This document shows positions 54,177 to 63,470 of a DNA stretch of 64,000 nucleotides, piece after piece. The stretch covers positions 5,637 to 69,636 of the forward strand of contig DBBN01000078.1 in assembly GCA_002292215.1 (NCBI GenBank). Direction: 5' to 3'. The notes beneath the pieces were generated by a model. That model had not been told where the DNA came from and made no database searches. It saw only the letters and a program-made list of their open reading frames with translations. Source of the DNA: Glaciecola sp. UBA983. Lineage in GTDB: Bacteria > Pseudomonadota > Gammaproteobacteria > Enterobacterales > Alteromonadaceae. Every line of letters starts with the position of its first letter. Position 1 is the first letter of the stretch. The translations under genes were made by a program, and so were the position numbers.

Positions 54177-56651
54177 ATGCGTCGTATCTTACTTGCATTA
54201 TGTGCACTTACGTTACTCCCAATAAGTACTCTTCATGCTGATGCTATCAAGCAAACTAAAGGCAATTTTGAAGATAAATTCCGTCAACTTGATGAAGTAT
54301 TGCCTACACCTAACGTCTATCGTAATGCTGCCGGTGAACCAGGCCATCAATATTGGCAACAGCAAGTCGACTATACGATTGCCGCACGCTTAATTGAAGA
54401 TCAGCGTCGTCTAGAAGCGACTCAAGACATCACGTATTACAACAACTCTCCAGATACGTTGAAGTACTTGTGGGTGCAGCTTGACCAAAACAAATTTAAA
54501 GATGATTCTATGTCAGCGCTTACCACCACATTTGGTGGGATTGGCAACCGTGGCCCAGGCACCAAAAGCATTTCCGATGACGAACCTGCACAGATTTCTT
54601 TAAGTGCGCTACGTCGTCAGCAGTTTGTCGATGATACCGAGCTGGGTTATACCATTAGCCGAGTGGTTGATGGTTTAGGCAATGCATTAAGCTATACGAC
54701 CGTCGGTACACTTATGCGTGTCGATTTACTGACTCCGCTTAAATCGGGTGAGCGTACTCGCTTTACTATGGATTTTGCCTTTAACATTGTTGAAGAAGAT
54801 GCCGTATCAGCTCGTGCAGGTTATGAGCACTTTCCTGATGATGCGCGTGAAGGCGGCAATGATATTTTCTTATTGGCACAATGGTTCCCGCGTTTAGCAG
54901 CCTATACTGACTATGAAGCTTGGACCAATAAAGAGTTTATTGGTCGTGGTGAGTTTACCTTAGAATTTGGTAACTACGATGTGTCATTGACGGTTCCTGC
55001 GGATCACATTGTTTCTGCTACTGGTGTACTACAAAACCCGAAAGATGTCTTAACGGAAGAACAACAACGTCGTTTAGATCAAGCAAAGACAGCTGAACGT
55101 ACCGTTTTTGTTGTGACCGAAGAAGAAGCGCTAGAAAACGAAAAAGCTGGTACTTCAGACAGCAAAACATGGCGCTTTACGGCTAAAAACGTGCGTGATT
55201 TCGCATGGGCATCCTCTCGTAAATTTATGTGGGATGCACGCGGTTATCAGCAAGGTGGCGATGTCATGCCAGTAGTTATGGCGATGTCATTTTTCCCGAA
55301 AGAAGGTGGCGATTTATGGAAAAAATATTCCACTGAATCGATTATCCACACAATGGATGTGTACACTCGTTTCTCGTTTGATTATCCGTATCCCGTAGCG
55401 CAATCAGTCAATGGACCGGTTGGCGGAATGGAATACCCAATGATCACGTTTAACGGCCCACGTACTGAGTTACAAGATGATGGGTCACGCACGTATTCTC
55501 AAGCTGAAAAACGTTTCCTAATTGGCGTTGTTATCCACGAAGTCGGTCATATTTACTTCCCAATGATCGTCAACTCTGACGAGCGTCAGTGGACCTGGAT
55601 GGATGAAGGATTAAACAGCTTTTTAGATGGTGTTGCAGGCCGTGAATGGGATCCTACTATCCCTTGGGGTGTTGAGCCGCGTGATATTACCGGTTACATG
55701 AAATCCAGCGTGCAAGTGCCAATCATGACGCAGTCTGATTCAGTCTTACGTTTAGGTCCTAATGCCTATACTAAGCCTGCTGCTGCATTAAATATTTTAC
55801 GTGAAACAATTTTAGGTCGTGAACTGTTTGATTTTGCTTTTAAAGAATACGCACAGCGTTGGATGTATAAACGCCCTACTCCGTCGGATTTTTTCCGTAC
55901 GATGGAAGAAGCGTCAGGTGTTGATCTTGATTGGTTCTGGCGTGGTTGGTTCTACACGACGGATCATGTCGATATCTCGGTTGACCGCGTATATCAATTA
56001 CGTTTAGATACGCAAGATCCAGATATTGATTTTGCACGCGAGCGTCAAGAAGAGCTCGATAAGCCAAAATCGTTAACGGATGAACGCAATAAGTCTGAAG
56101 GTAAAGAGTTATGGGTTGATCGTTTTTCTGACATCAATGATTTCTATGACGAAAACGACCGCTTTACGGTGACGAACAAAGAACGTAACTCGTACAAAAA
56201 ATTCTTAAAAGATCTTAAACCTTGGGAGCGTAAAGCCCTTGAGCGTGCGGTAGCTGAAGATAAAAATTACTACGTGATGGATTTTTCTAACCACGGTGGC
56301 TTAGTCATGCCAATCATTTTGGAAATGACGTTTACTGATGGCAGCACGGATATGATGCGTATCCCTGCAGAGATCTGGCGTCGTACTCCTAAAGCGGTGA
56401 GCAAACTGATTATTACTGACAAAGAGTTAGCGTCGGTAACGGTTGATCCGCGTTGGGAAACGGCTGATGTTGATACTCAAAATAACCATTATCCGCGCCA
56501 AATCATCAAGTCGCGTATCGAGTCATATAAATCAAAACCACGCAGTGGCAAGGTTTATCGTGACATCATGCATGACAGCACTACGGAATTAAAAACCGAA
56601 GATGATGATGCGACTGAAGACGAAGGTTCATCTGATGACAATGAAGGTTAG
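54177..56651 (+). CDS. Exported M1-family zinc metallopeptidase
   Basis: An 824-residue secreted aminopeptidase-like protein. A signal peptide (RRILLALCALTLLPISTLHA) is followed by an N-terminal beta domain with LEATQDITYYNNSPDTLKYLWVQLDQN, and the catalytic domain with NGPVGGMEYPMITF, zinc motif HEVGH (454-458) and the third ligand E477 (WMDEGLNSF), spaced as HEXXH-X18-E. The last ~150 residues are unassigned and end in an acidic tail. It should remove N-terminal residues from peptides in the periplasm or outside. The DUF6702 gene follows by 6 bases. Confidence 0.92.
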   Translation: MRRILLALCALTLLPISTLHADAIKQTKGNFEDKFRQLDEVLPTPNVYRNAAGEPGHQYWQQQVDYTIAARLIEDQRRLEATQDITYYNNSPDTLKYLWVQLDQNKFKDDSMSALTTTFGGIGNRGPGTKSISDDEPAQISLSALRRQQFVDDTELGYTISRVVDGLGNALSYTTVGTLMRVDLLTPLKSGERTRFTMDFAFNIVEEDAVSARAGYEHFPDDAREGGNDIFLLAQWFPRLAAYTDYEAWTNKEFIGRGEFTLEFGNYDVSLTVPADHIVSATGVLQNPKDVLTEEQQRRLDQAKTAERTVFVVTEEEALENEKAGTSDSKTWRFTAKNVRDFAWASSRKFMWDARGYQQGGDVMPVVMAMSFFPKEGGDLWKKYSTESIIHTMDVYTRFSFDYPYPVAQSVNGPVGGMEYPMITFNGPRTELQDDGSRTYSQAEKRFLIGVVIHEVGHIYFPMIVNSDERQWTWMDEGLNSFLDGVAGREWDPTIPWGVEPRDITGYMKSSVQVPIMTQSDSVLRLGPNAYTKPAAALNILRETILGRELFDFAFKEYAQRWMYKRPTPSDFFRTMEEASGVDLDWFWRGWFYTTDHVDISVDRVYQLRLDTQDPDIDFARERQEELDKPKSLTDERNKSEGKELWVDRFSDINDFYDENDRFTVTNKERNSYKKFLKDLKPWERKALERAVAEDKNYYVMDFSNHGGLVMPIILEMTFTDGSTDMMRIPAEIWRRTPKAVSKLIITDKELASVTVDPRWETADVDTQNNHYPRQIIKSRIESYKSKPRSGKVYRDIMHDSTTELKTEDDDATEDEGSSDDNEG

Positions 56652-56657
56652 TCTATA

Positions 56658-57176
56658 ATGAATATACGAACGACATTATTGCTATGTCTGCTCGTAATGC
56701 TTAGTATGCCGGTGTGTAGTGTGTCTGCACACCAGCAAAAATCAGGCTTAACGACTGTACTATTTAATCCTCACACCAATAATATTGAAGTGATGCATCG
56801 TGTTTATATGCACGATGCAGAACACGCTGTAAAAACCTTATTTGATAAAACGGCCGATATTATCAAAAGTGCAGAGACTCAAGCCCAATTCGCGGAGTAT
56901 GTCGCTCAGCGTTTTGCATTATATGATGAATTAGATCAAGCGTTTGCGTTGGATCTAGTCGGTTTTGAAGTGGAAGGTCAACATTTTTGGATTTACCAAG
57001 AAACAGCAACACCTCCGAATATAGGTAAAATTAGTGTGCGCCATGATGTGTTACGCGATATTTGGCCAGAACAAAATAACTTAATTAACTTTGAAGGCAA
57101 AGGACAAGTGCAATCGCTTGAATTTGCTGATAATGTGGAATTATTGAGTGTGGAGTTTGCACCTCACGCGCACTAA
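56658..57176 (+). CDS. DUF6702 family exported protein
   Basis: A 172-residue protein with a signal peptide (TTLLLCLLVMLSMPVCSVSAHQ). The mature part starts with LTTVLFNPHTNNIEVMHRVYMHDAEHAVKTLF and contains DLVGFEVEGQHFWIYQETATPP, matching the DUF6702 pattern as I remember it. The function is unknown. It starts six bases after the M1 peptidase and shares its transcript; a partner role is inferred from that recurrent pairing. Confidence 0.72.
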   Translation: MNIRTTLLLCLLVMLSMPVCSVSAHQQKSGLTTVLFNPHTNNIEVMHRVYMHDAEHAVKTLFDKTADIIKSAETQAQFAEYVAQRFALYDELDQAFALDLVGFEVEGQHFWIYQETATPPNIGKISVRHDVLRDIWPEQNNLINFEGKGQVQSLEFADNVELLSVEFAPHAH

Positions 57177-57214
57177 TTTATCGCATTTTAACGTATTAAG
57201 GGAAGCAGTCCGCC

Positions 57215-57565
57215 ATGGTCAAGAAAGTAAGTGATAGAAAATTAAAACAACAAGCGAAAGCCGAGTCAGAACAAGCGGTTGAGCAAGATGTGTCAGCTGA
57301 GATTGATGCCAAATTTAAAAAGAAAAATCCTATTTGGATGCCACTTACCTTTGCTATGGCGATTACGATTTTGTCTGCTATGTTTTATTCTGATCTCGGC
57401 ACCGCGTCTTTAATTGGTGCTATGATTGGTTGCGGATTGTTCGGTGGCGCTGTTGCCAAGTACCTTGGCAAAGATGGATTTATTGGTTTTGGTATTGGTA
57501 GCGCATTTGGTGTGATTGCTAATATTGCAATGTCTTATATTAAGGTTATTTTACACTATACATAA
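57215..57565 (+). CDS. Small membrane protein, unknown function
   Basis: A 116-residue protein with a highly charged N-terminal third (KKVSDRKLKQQAKAESEQAVEQDVSAEIDAKFKKKNP), then three hydrophobic segments containing glycine-rich stretches (AMIGCGLFGGAVAKYLGKDGFIGFGIGSAFGVI). No family is recognised. AAGGGAAG lies upstream of ATG 57215. It follows DUF6702 by 38 bases in the same direction and may be in the M1 operon. The small glycine-rich helices could form an oligomer; this is guesswork. Confidence 0.68.
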   Translation: MVKKVSDRKLKQQAKAESEQAVEQDVSAEIDAKFKKKNPIWMPLTFAMAITILSAMFYSDLGTASLIGAMIGCGLFGGAVAKYLGKDGFIGFGIGSAFGVIANIAMSYIKVILHYT

Positions 57566-57576
57566 TAGCCCACTAT

Positions 57577-58941
57577 CTAATCGGGCTTGATATATTTTAC
57601 GGAAGTAAAGTCATCGAGTCCGACACTCCCTCCTTCTCTACCAAATCCAGATTGCTTAATCCCACCAAAGGGAGCGGCTGGATTAGATATAATCGCACTA
57701 TTTAAGCCTATCATGCCATAATGACAGCGCCTTTTGCATTCGTTCAACGTCTCGCGGTTTTGACTAAATACATACGCAGCTAAACCCGCTTGAGTATCAT
57801 TCGCTAACTGGATCATCTCGTCTATATCCCCCGCTACCGTAATGATCGGATACAGCGGACCAAAGATCTCATTACACACTAGATCATCATCATGTTGTAC
57901 ATGAGTCAAAATCGTATGTGGATAAAAAGCACTTCCCGCAACATGCATACCACCAGACACTACATCCGCACCTTGTGCGATAGCTTGCTCCACCATACCG
58001 TGTATTTTAGTTGCCGCATCAAGGTGAATCATGTGTCCCACATCCGTGGTCTGCTCTAACGGATCCCCGACACGCAATTGTTGCACGGCAACATGCAATG
58101 CTTTGGTAAACTTCTCTGCAACCTCTTGTGCAACATAGATTCGATTTATGGCGACACAGGTTTGTCCACTGACACGTTGTTTGTTTAGCACGCAATGTTT
58201 AGCTGCCAGCTCGACATCAGCGTCGGCCATGACTAATAGAGGAGCATTCCCGCCGAGCTCCATTGAGACTCGTTTAAGGGATGCTGCACATTGTACATTC
58301 AACAATTTGCCAACTCGCGTTGATCCGGTAAAGGTAAATTTAGCAATGCGCGGGTCAGTGGTCAGCACATGACCTACTGCTGCAGCTTGATCGCTAGGTA
58401 ATATTGCTAACCAGCCCTCATCCCAGCCAGCAAGTTGCGTATATTCAGCAATCTTTAGCGCGCTAAGTGGCGTAAGTTCAGATGGCTTAACAACAAAAGG
58501 ACAGCCCGCAGCAATCGCTGCCGCGAGTTTGCGCACGATCATCGCGCAGGGAAAATTCCAAGGGGTAATCGCACCTACCACACCGACAGGCTCGCGCCAT
58601 AGTTCAATGCCATCACTGGTTTCAAATGGAGAGTCTAGCGATAATGCTAACTGCGCAAACCAGGTTAAATACCCATTCGCGTAATGCACTTCGGCAAGCG
58701 CATCGTTATAGGTTTTACCAGATTCTTGGCTGATCAACGTCGCAAACGTAGCGCTATGCTGTGCCATCTGGTCACGTAGGGCTAACAACATCGCTTGACG
58801 TTGTTGCCCTGTTGTCGGTTGGTGCAACCGTAATGTGGCGCTGCTGATCGCGGCTTCAATGTCTGCATCCGTCGCATTGTGTAGCGTCGCCAGTAATTCA
58901 TGCGTCGTACTATTGTATACATCAAATGTTGAAGTTCTCAT
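57577..58941 (-). CDS. NAD(P)-dependent aldehyde dehydrogenase, succinate-semialdehyde type
   Basis: A 454-residue aldehyde dehydrogenase. ITPWNFPCAMIVRKLAAAIAAGCPFVVKPSELTPLSAL, FTGSTRVGKLL, the catalytic glutamate in MELGGNAPLLV, the catalytic cysteine in SGQTCVAINR and NEIFGPLYPI are all intact. Length and sequence best fit the succinate-semialdehyde dehydrogenase group (GabD/Sad-like), but aldehyde specificity is not provable. It overlaps the upstream GNAT gene by four bases (ATGA), so expression is coupled. No GABA transaminase is seen nearby. Confidence 0.87.
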   Translation of the reverse strand: MRTSTFDVYNSTTHELLATLHNATDADIEAAISSATLRLHQPTTGQQRQAMLLALRDQMAQHSATFATLISQESGKTYNDALAEVHYANGYLTWFAQLALSLDSPFETSDGIELWREPVGVVGAITPWNFPCAMIVRKLAAAIAAGCPFVVKPSELTPLSALKIAEYTQLAGWDEGWLAILPSDQAAAVGHVLTTDPRIAKFTFTGSTRVGKLLNVQCAASLKRVSMELGGNAPLLVMADADVELAAKHCVLNKQRVSGQTCVAINRIYVAQEVAEKFTKALHVAVQQLRVGDPLEQTTDVGHMIHLDAATKIHGMVEQAIAQGADVVSGGMHVAGSAFYPHTILTHVQHDDDLVCNEIFGPLYPIITVAGDIDEMIQLANDTQAGLAAYVFSQNRETLNECKRRCHYGMIGLNSAIISNPAAPFGGIKQSGFGREGGSVGLDDFTSVKYIKPD

Positions 58942-59414
58942 CCTAAGGTCAATTCCATTCTAATATCAGCTCTAGCGTAAGGTGACGGTAACATAGGTAC
59001 TTCTTTAAATCCGCATTTTTCGTAAATATACAATGCGTTAGTTAAGATTCGATTGGACTCTAAAAAGACGGTATTAGCGCCCATGCTGCGTGCTTGTTTA
59101 AGTGTAGCAATAACGATTTTCTCGGCAAAACCTTGGCCTTTTTCAGATGGTTTCATGCCCATTTTTGAGAGTTCAAACAGCCCATCACTCTCCAGCAATA
59201 ATGCGCAAGTTATGACTGATTCACCTTGCTCATTAATACCAAATAGCACTTGCCCCCCTTTCGCAATAATAGCTTCATATGGGTGAGACAGGGAGTATTG
59301 ATCCTTAGCTTCTATCACAAAATATTGCTCAATCCATGCCAAGTTAAACTGCGCAAACGTCGCTTTTTGTTCCGTCGTGGCTTGTTCGTAGGTAATAAAA
59401 TGTAATGTGCTCAT
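58938..59414 (-). CDS. GNAT family N-acetyltransferase
   Basis: A 158-residue acetyltransferase. It starts ITYEQATTEQKATFAQFNLAWIEQYF, has LSKMGMKPSEKGQGFAEKIVIATLKQAR with the acetyl-CoA-binding loop (K-G-Q-G-F-A), and ends with ALYIYEKCGFKEVPM. The YFVIEAKD-to-HPYEAIIAKGG segment is frequent in MarR/GNAT relatives. The substrate is unknown. The stop overlaps the start of the aldehyde dehydrogenase, implying a shared pathway. Confidence 0.82.
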   Translation of the reverse strand: MSTLHFITYEQATTEQKATFAQFNLAWIEQYFVIEAKDQYSLSHPYEAIIAKGGQVLFGINEQGESVITCALLLESDGLFELSKMGMKPSEKGQGFAEKIVIATLKQARSMGANTVFLESNRILTNALYIYEKCGFKEVPMLPSPYARADIRMELTLG

Positions 59415-59474
59415 AAAAATACAAGTTACTCAGTCTGTCCGTCTTCATCCACAGATTACTGCAAAAAAGGCATG

Positions 59475-59783
59475 TTAATACGGTTGCGTCATGGAAAATG
59501 GCATTGCCATCGTCTCAGATGATTTGGGCGGATTGCCAATCATTTCTTCATAAGGTGAATCATGTACCAAAATGGCATGGTCTACTTGGCAAGCAGCAAA
59601 ACAATCACGAATATGCTGAGAACTATTAAAACGCATGATATTGTCATTTTTACCATAAACAAAACCTGTCTCGCCAGCGACAGTTAATTTAACTAAATAG
59701 ATACTTAATTCAAAGGATTGCACTTCTAAGTATTCAATATGTACAGGCTGGTTGTAAAACTTATCGAAGAAAAATTTTGCCAT
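59475..59783 (-). CDS. DUF6482 family protein
   Basis: A 102-residue soluble protein. The pattern VQSFELSIYLVKLTVAGETGFVYGKNDNIMRFNSSQHIRDCF, then AILVHDSPYEEMIG near the C terminus, fits the DUF6482 group as I recall it. Function is unknown. AAAGGCGA precedes ATG 59783. It stands alone, 60 bases upstream (in its direction) of the GNAT gene. Confidence 0.68.
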   Translation of the reverse strand: MAKFFFDKFYNQPVHIEYLEVQSFELSIYLVKLTVAGETGFVYGKNDNIMRFNSSQHIRDCFAACQVDHAILVHDSPYEEMIGNPPKSSETMAMPFSMTQPY

Positions 59784-59990
59784 GCTGTTCGCCTTTTGGT
59801 TATTTAACCGTAGTTACGTAAGAGTATTTGTTACTATTAATCATACGATTTTGTCGCACATTAAGATCCACACAAGATCCAAATGCAAGCAATATACATA
59901 TAAAAATCGATAGTATTTAATTGGAACTTATCCACTGACAATGACACTTAATGATATATACTTTGATTTTATCTAGGAAAATAACTGTTT

Positions 59991-60896
59991 ATGACTCAAG
60001 TCACTGCCCCATCTCGCTTACCTATGTTGATTGTCGTTGCCATTTTATTGGTGTTATTAGCATTCGCGCTTCTATGGCCGGTTAATGAACCTGAGGTCGA
60101 CGTATCCGATGCACCGGTTGTCCCAGAAGTCTCGTCTATAACTCCGGAGCAAAATACCGTAGACATAAGCGAATCCGAACCTGAAGTGCAAATTATTGAA
60201 GAAGAATTTACTGCTGTAACGCCTGTAGGTGAAGCAAACATAGAAGAACTTGATCCGGTAGTTGAGTTTGTCAAACCTGTTATCGAGTTAGCTGAACCTG
60301 AACCGCTAGATTTAACGGATCAAGCTATTAAACAAAGTTTGATCACTGCATTACATGCCCCAATGTTGAGCACGTTGATTGTCAATGAATCCATTATTGC
60401 TAATTTAGTAGCGAGTATCACTAATACTGCACAAGGCACATTACCTGAAAATGTATCGCTACTGACTCCTCCGTCGTCTGAATTTGCAGTTTTTAAAAAA
60501 GGCGATAGCCAATTTATTACACCTGAGTCGTTCACTCGTTATAATGTCTACGCGCAAACCTTTGCACAAATCGAAACGGCAGATATGTTGGCAGTCTTAA
60601 CCCAATATGAACCACAAATTTTGGCAAAATTTGAGCAAATTTCAGCGCCAAATACGCAGTTTAATGACACATTGATTTCCGCGATTAACCGCTTATTAGA
60701 TACGCCGTCAGTTAATCTTCCGATCCCAGTCATCAGTGATAGCGCAATGTACAAATTTGCTAACCCGCAACTTGAAGCACTCTTGCCGGTTCAGAAACAA
60801 CTGCTCCGTATGGGCCCTGATAACATGCGCATCGTTAAAGCGAAGCTGCGTGATTTACGCACTGCGCTAGAACTAAAACAAGAAGAAAACAATTAA
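59991..60896 (+). CDS. DUF3014 family membrane-anchored protein
   Basis: A 301-residue protein with one N-terminal membrane segment (LPMLIVVAILLVLLAFALLWPV), an acidic, proline-rich periplasmic linker (about residues 30-105) and a C-terminal domain with LTPPSSEFAVFKKGDSQFITPESFTRYNVYAQTF and LLPVQKQLLRMGPDNMRIVKAKLRDLRTAL, characteristic of DUF3014. The function is unknown. Its stop is one base before the DUF1285 gene, so the two are translated together. A weak AGGAAA lies upstream of ATG 59991. Confidence 0.8.
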   Translation: MTQVTAPSRLPMLIVVAILLVLLAFALLWPVNEPEVDVSDAPVVPEVSSITPEQNTVDISESEPEVQIIEEEFTAVTPVGEANIEELDPVVEFVKPVIELAEPEPLDLTDQAIKQSLITALHAPMLSTLIVNESIIANLVASITNTAQGTLPENVSLLTPPSSEFAVFKKGDSQFITPESFTRYNVYAQTFAQIETADMLAVLTQYEPQILAKFEQISAPNTQFNDTLISAINRLLDTPSVNLPIPVISDSAMYKFANPQLEALLPVQKQLLRMGPDNMRIVKAKLRDLRTALELKQEENN

Positions 60897-60897
60897 C

Positions 60898-61431
60898 ATG
60901 TTAGGTCAACTGCAAGGCTCGCTAGGAAAACTAGACCTTCAAGATTATCCGCCTGTAGAAAAATGGAACCCACCTTTTTGTGGGGAGATCCCATTATCAA
61001 TCGATGCCGCCGGACAATGGTGGTATGACGGTTCACTAATTAAACGTCCGGCGTTGGTTCGGCTTTTTTCAAGAGTCCTCAAACATGAAGGCGATCAATA
61101 TTTTTTGGTCACTCCTGTCGAAAAGGTCCAAATCAATGTGGTTGATGTACCGCTGCAAGTGGTGAGTTGGGAGCGTCAAGATAACGGCTACATTAGCGTG
61201 AATACTAGTTGTGATGACCATGTCGATATTAGCATTGAGCATCCATTAGAAATGCGTTTTAACGCAGCATCACAATGTGACATTCCCTATATTATGATCC
61301 GTAATAATTTATGGGCAAAAGTTCAACAAAATGTGTATTATCAGCTAGCTACTGAACTCGACATTAAAGCCGAGCGCGCTTGGTTGCAATCTGGCGATTA
61401 TTGCGCTGATTTTGGACCGGTTGTCGAGTAG
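60898..61431 (+). CDS. DUF1285 family protein
   Basis: A 177-residue soluble protein. WNPPFCGEIPLSIDAAGQWWYDGSLIKRPALVRLFSRVLKHEGDQYFLVTPVEKVQI is the signature of DUF1285. The second half contains SQCDIPYIMIRNNLWAKVQQNVYYQLA. The crystal fold of the family is known, but its role is not. It is coupled to the DUF3014 gene with one base between them, and followed by an amidohydrolase gene after 51 bases. Confidence 0.85.
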   Translation: MLGQLQGSLGKLDLQDYPPVEKWNPPFCGEIPLSIDAAGQWWYDGSLIKRPALVRLFSRVLKHEGDQYFLVTPVEKVQINVVDVPLQVVSWERQDNGYISVNTSCDDHVDISIEHPLEMRFNAASQCDIPYIMIRNNLWAKVQQNVYYQLATELDIKAERAWLQSGDYCADFGPVVE

Positions 61432-61482
61432 TAATACCCTATAAAATACACGATAACAATAACAGCATAGCAAGGGATCCAC

Positions 61483-62829
61483 ATGACACATTCATTGCAC
61501 ACTAAATACATTGCTAAACACGTAGATAAATACGCAGCTATATTCACGGTAAACGCACTCTTCACATTTCTCTTAATCGTTTTTTTGAGTCTTTCAGCTC
61601 ATGCGCAAACTTATATCCATGCCGGCAAGCTTATTACAGCGACCGATTCTCAAGTACGTTCCAATATGACGATTGTGATTGAAGATAATCTGATTACTGA
61701 TGTGCAAACCGGGCTGGTCACTCCACCCGCAGAAGCCACATTGATTGATTTATCTCAATACACGGTTATGCCCGGCTTGATGGATATGCATACGCATTTG
61801 TCATTCGAGCATAATCCTAAGACTTACATGAATCAAGTGACCTATAACGCGGCAGATTATGCGTTAGATGCGGCCAATTTTGCACAAAAAACCTTACTAG
61901 CTGGATTTACGACAGTGCGTAACTTAGGGGATGCCCACAATGAAACCGTGGCATTACGTAATGCGATTGCTCGTGGAGTGGCGGTTGGCCCTCGGATCTA
62001 CACTGCAGCCAAAGCCATCGGTACGACGGGTGGGCATGCCGATCCAACCAATGGCTTAGCTAAACATATAATGGGTAATCCAGGACCTGATGCTGGAGTG
62101 GTAAATGGTATTACCCAATCTCGACAAGCAGTACGTCAACATTATAAAGATGGTGCTGATGTGATTAAAATTACGGCCACAGGTGGGGTGTTATCCGTTG
62201 CTAAAAATGGACAAAATCCACAGTTTATGGATGATGAACTCGATGCGATTGTGGCCACTGCCAAAGATTACGGTATGACTGTTGCGGTACATGCGCATGG
62301 TAAAGAAGGCATGATCCGTGCGATTAAAGCTGGTGTAACCTCAATTGAGCATGGTACTTACATGGACAACGAGGTGATGGATTTGATGAAAGAGTACGGA
62401 ACTTATTACGTACCGACTATTTTAGCGGGTAACTTTGTCGCCGAGAAAGCCAAAATTGATGGATACTTTCCCGAGATTATTCGTCCAAAAGCCGCTGCAA
62501 TAGGTCCTTTGATCCAAAAGACATTTTCACTCGCTTATTTGGCTGGTGTTAACATTGCTTTTGGCACTGATTCAGGCGTCTCTGCTCACGGCGATAATGC
62601 GCAAGAATTTGGCTTAATGGTTGAGGCGGGAATGCCGCCGATAGAAGCGATATTATCCGCAACGGCTAACACTGCCAATTTATTAAATATCACGGATTCA
62701 TTGGGGACTATTTCTGTAGGCAAACTGGCTGACATTGTAGCGGTAAAAGGTGACCCTCTTACCGATATTACGCTGTTAGAGCACATTCAGTTTGTAATGA
62801 AAGATGGTGTTATTGCCAAACATGAATAA
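61483..62829 (+). CDS. Exported amidohydrolase (imidazolonepropionase/Xaa-Pro dipeptidase-like)
   Basis: A 448-residue metal-dependent hydrolase. An N-terminal hydrophobic segment with SLSAHAQ cleavage indicates export. The TIM barrel carries MDMHTHLS (HxH zinc pair), the carbamylated lysine in [28 protein letters not shown], and [16 protein letters not shown] with the catalytic aspartate. The closest groups are periplasmic Xaa-Pro/Xaa-Arg dipeptidases and imidazolonepropionase-like proteins; the substrate is not determinable. The next gene starts nine bases later. Confidence 0.87.
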   Translation: MTHSLHTKYIAKHVDKYAAIFTVNALFTFLLIVFLSLSAHAQTYIHAGKLITATDSQVRSNMTIVIEDNLITDVQTGLVTPPAEATLIDLSQYTVMPGLMDMHTHLSFEHNPKTYMNQVTYNAADYALDAANFAQKTLLAGFTTVRNLGDAHNETVALRNAIARGVAVGPRIYTAAKAIGTTGGHADPTNGLAKHIMGNPGPDAGVVNGITQSRQAVRQHYKDGADVIKITATGGVLSVAKNGQNPQFMDDELDAIVATAKDYGMTVAVHAHGKEGMIRAIKAGVTSIEHGTYMDNEVMDLMKEYGTYYVPTILAGNFVAEKAKIDGYFPEIIRPKAAAIGPLIQKTFSLAYLAGVNIAFGTDSGVSAHGDNAQEFGLMVEAGMPPIEAILSATANTANLLNITDSLGTISVGKLADIVAVKGDPLTDITLLEHIQFVMKDGVIAKHE

Positions 62830-62838
62830 GTAACTTAG

Positions 62839-63420
62839 ATGTTTGCAAACCTCTATAAGCGCCTACTACGTTGGGCGCATTCAAAGCATTTTCTATCTGG
62901 TATTACGCTAGCTTCATTTTTAGAATCGATTATCGTACCGATCCCCATTGAGACCTTATTGATCCCCGTATCGCAAATTCGCCGTGATAAAGTGTGGTGG
63001 ATTGCGACTATGGCGACGCTTGGCTGTATTGTTGGGGCATTAATTGCGTACGTTGTCGGGATGTGGTTTTTTGAAAGCTATTCGTCACAGATACTAAGCT
63101 GGTTTAACGATCCAAACATGTTTGTCGAGATCCAAACGCGCATGCATGAAGAAGGGTTTTGGTTTATTGTTCTGGCTGGCATCGCTCCGATCCCATTGCA
63201 ACTAGCGATGCTCGCAGCTGGCGTCAGTCACTATCCTATTGGTCTATATATTTTAGCTATTGCCATTTCGAGGATCATTCGATATTTTGGGATTGCCTGG
63301 TTAGTGTTACGTTATGGCGATCAAACCGAAGCGTTGTTTCAACAGTATCAATGGAAAGCCGTGACAGTGTTGTCCGGTATTATTATTGTGTTATGGATCG
63401 CCAAATCTACATTATTTTAA
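62839..63420 (+). CDS. YqaA family (SNARE-associated/VTT) membrane protein
   Basis: A 193-residue inner-membrane protein of the DedA/VTT superfamily, YqaA subgroup. FLESIIVPIPIETLLIPVSQIRRDKVWWIATMATLGCIVGALIAYVVG holds the glycine-rich re-entrant loop, and APIPLQLAMLAAGVSHYPIGLYILAIAISRIIRYFGIAWLVLRYG is the second half. Members affect membrane potential or lipid scrambling; the role here is open. It follows the amidohydrolase by nine bases. Confidence 0.87.
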   Translation: MFANLYKRLLRWAHSKHFLSGITLASFLESIIVPIPIETLLIPVSQIRRDKVWWIATMATLGCIVGALIAYVVGMWFFESYSSQILSWFNDPNMFVEIQTRMHEEGFWFIVLAGIAPIPLQLAMLAAGVSHYPIGLYILAIAISRIIRYFGIAWLVLRYGDQTEALFQQYQWKAVTVLSGIIIVLWIAKSTLF

Positions 63421-63470
63421 TAATAACTAATACTCATTAATGTCATTTATCACAAAAAAGGAACGCATTT

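Noticed and set aside
57566..57600. Possible bidirectional terminator (AGCCC/GGGCT) between the small membrane gene and the aldehyde dehydrogenase
   Set aside because: Only five base pairs, long loop, and part of it is coding sequence.
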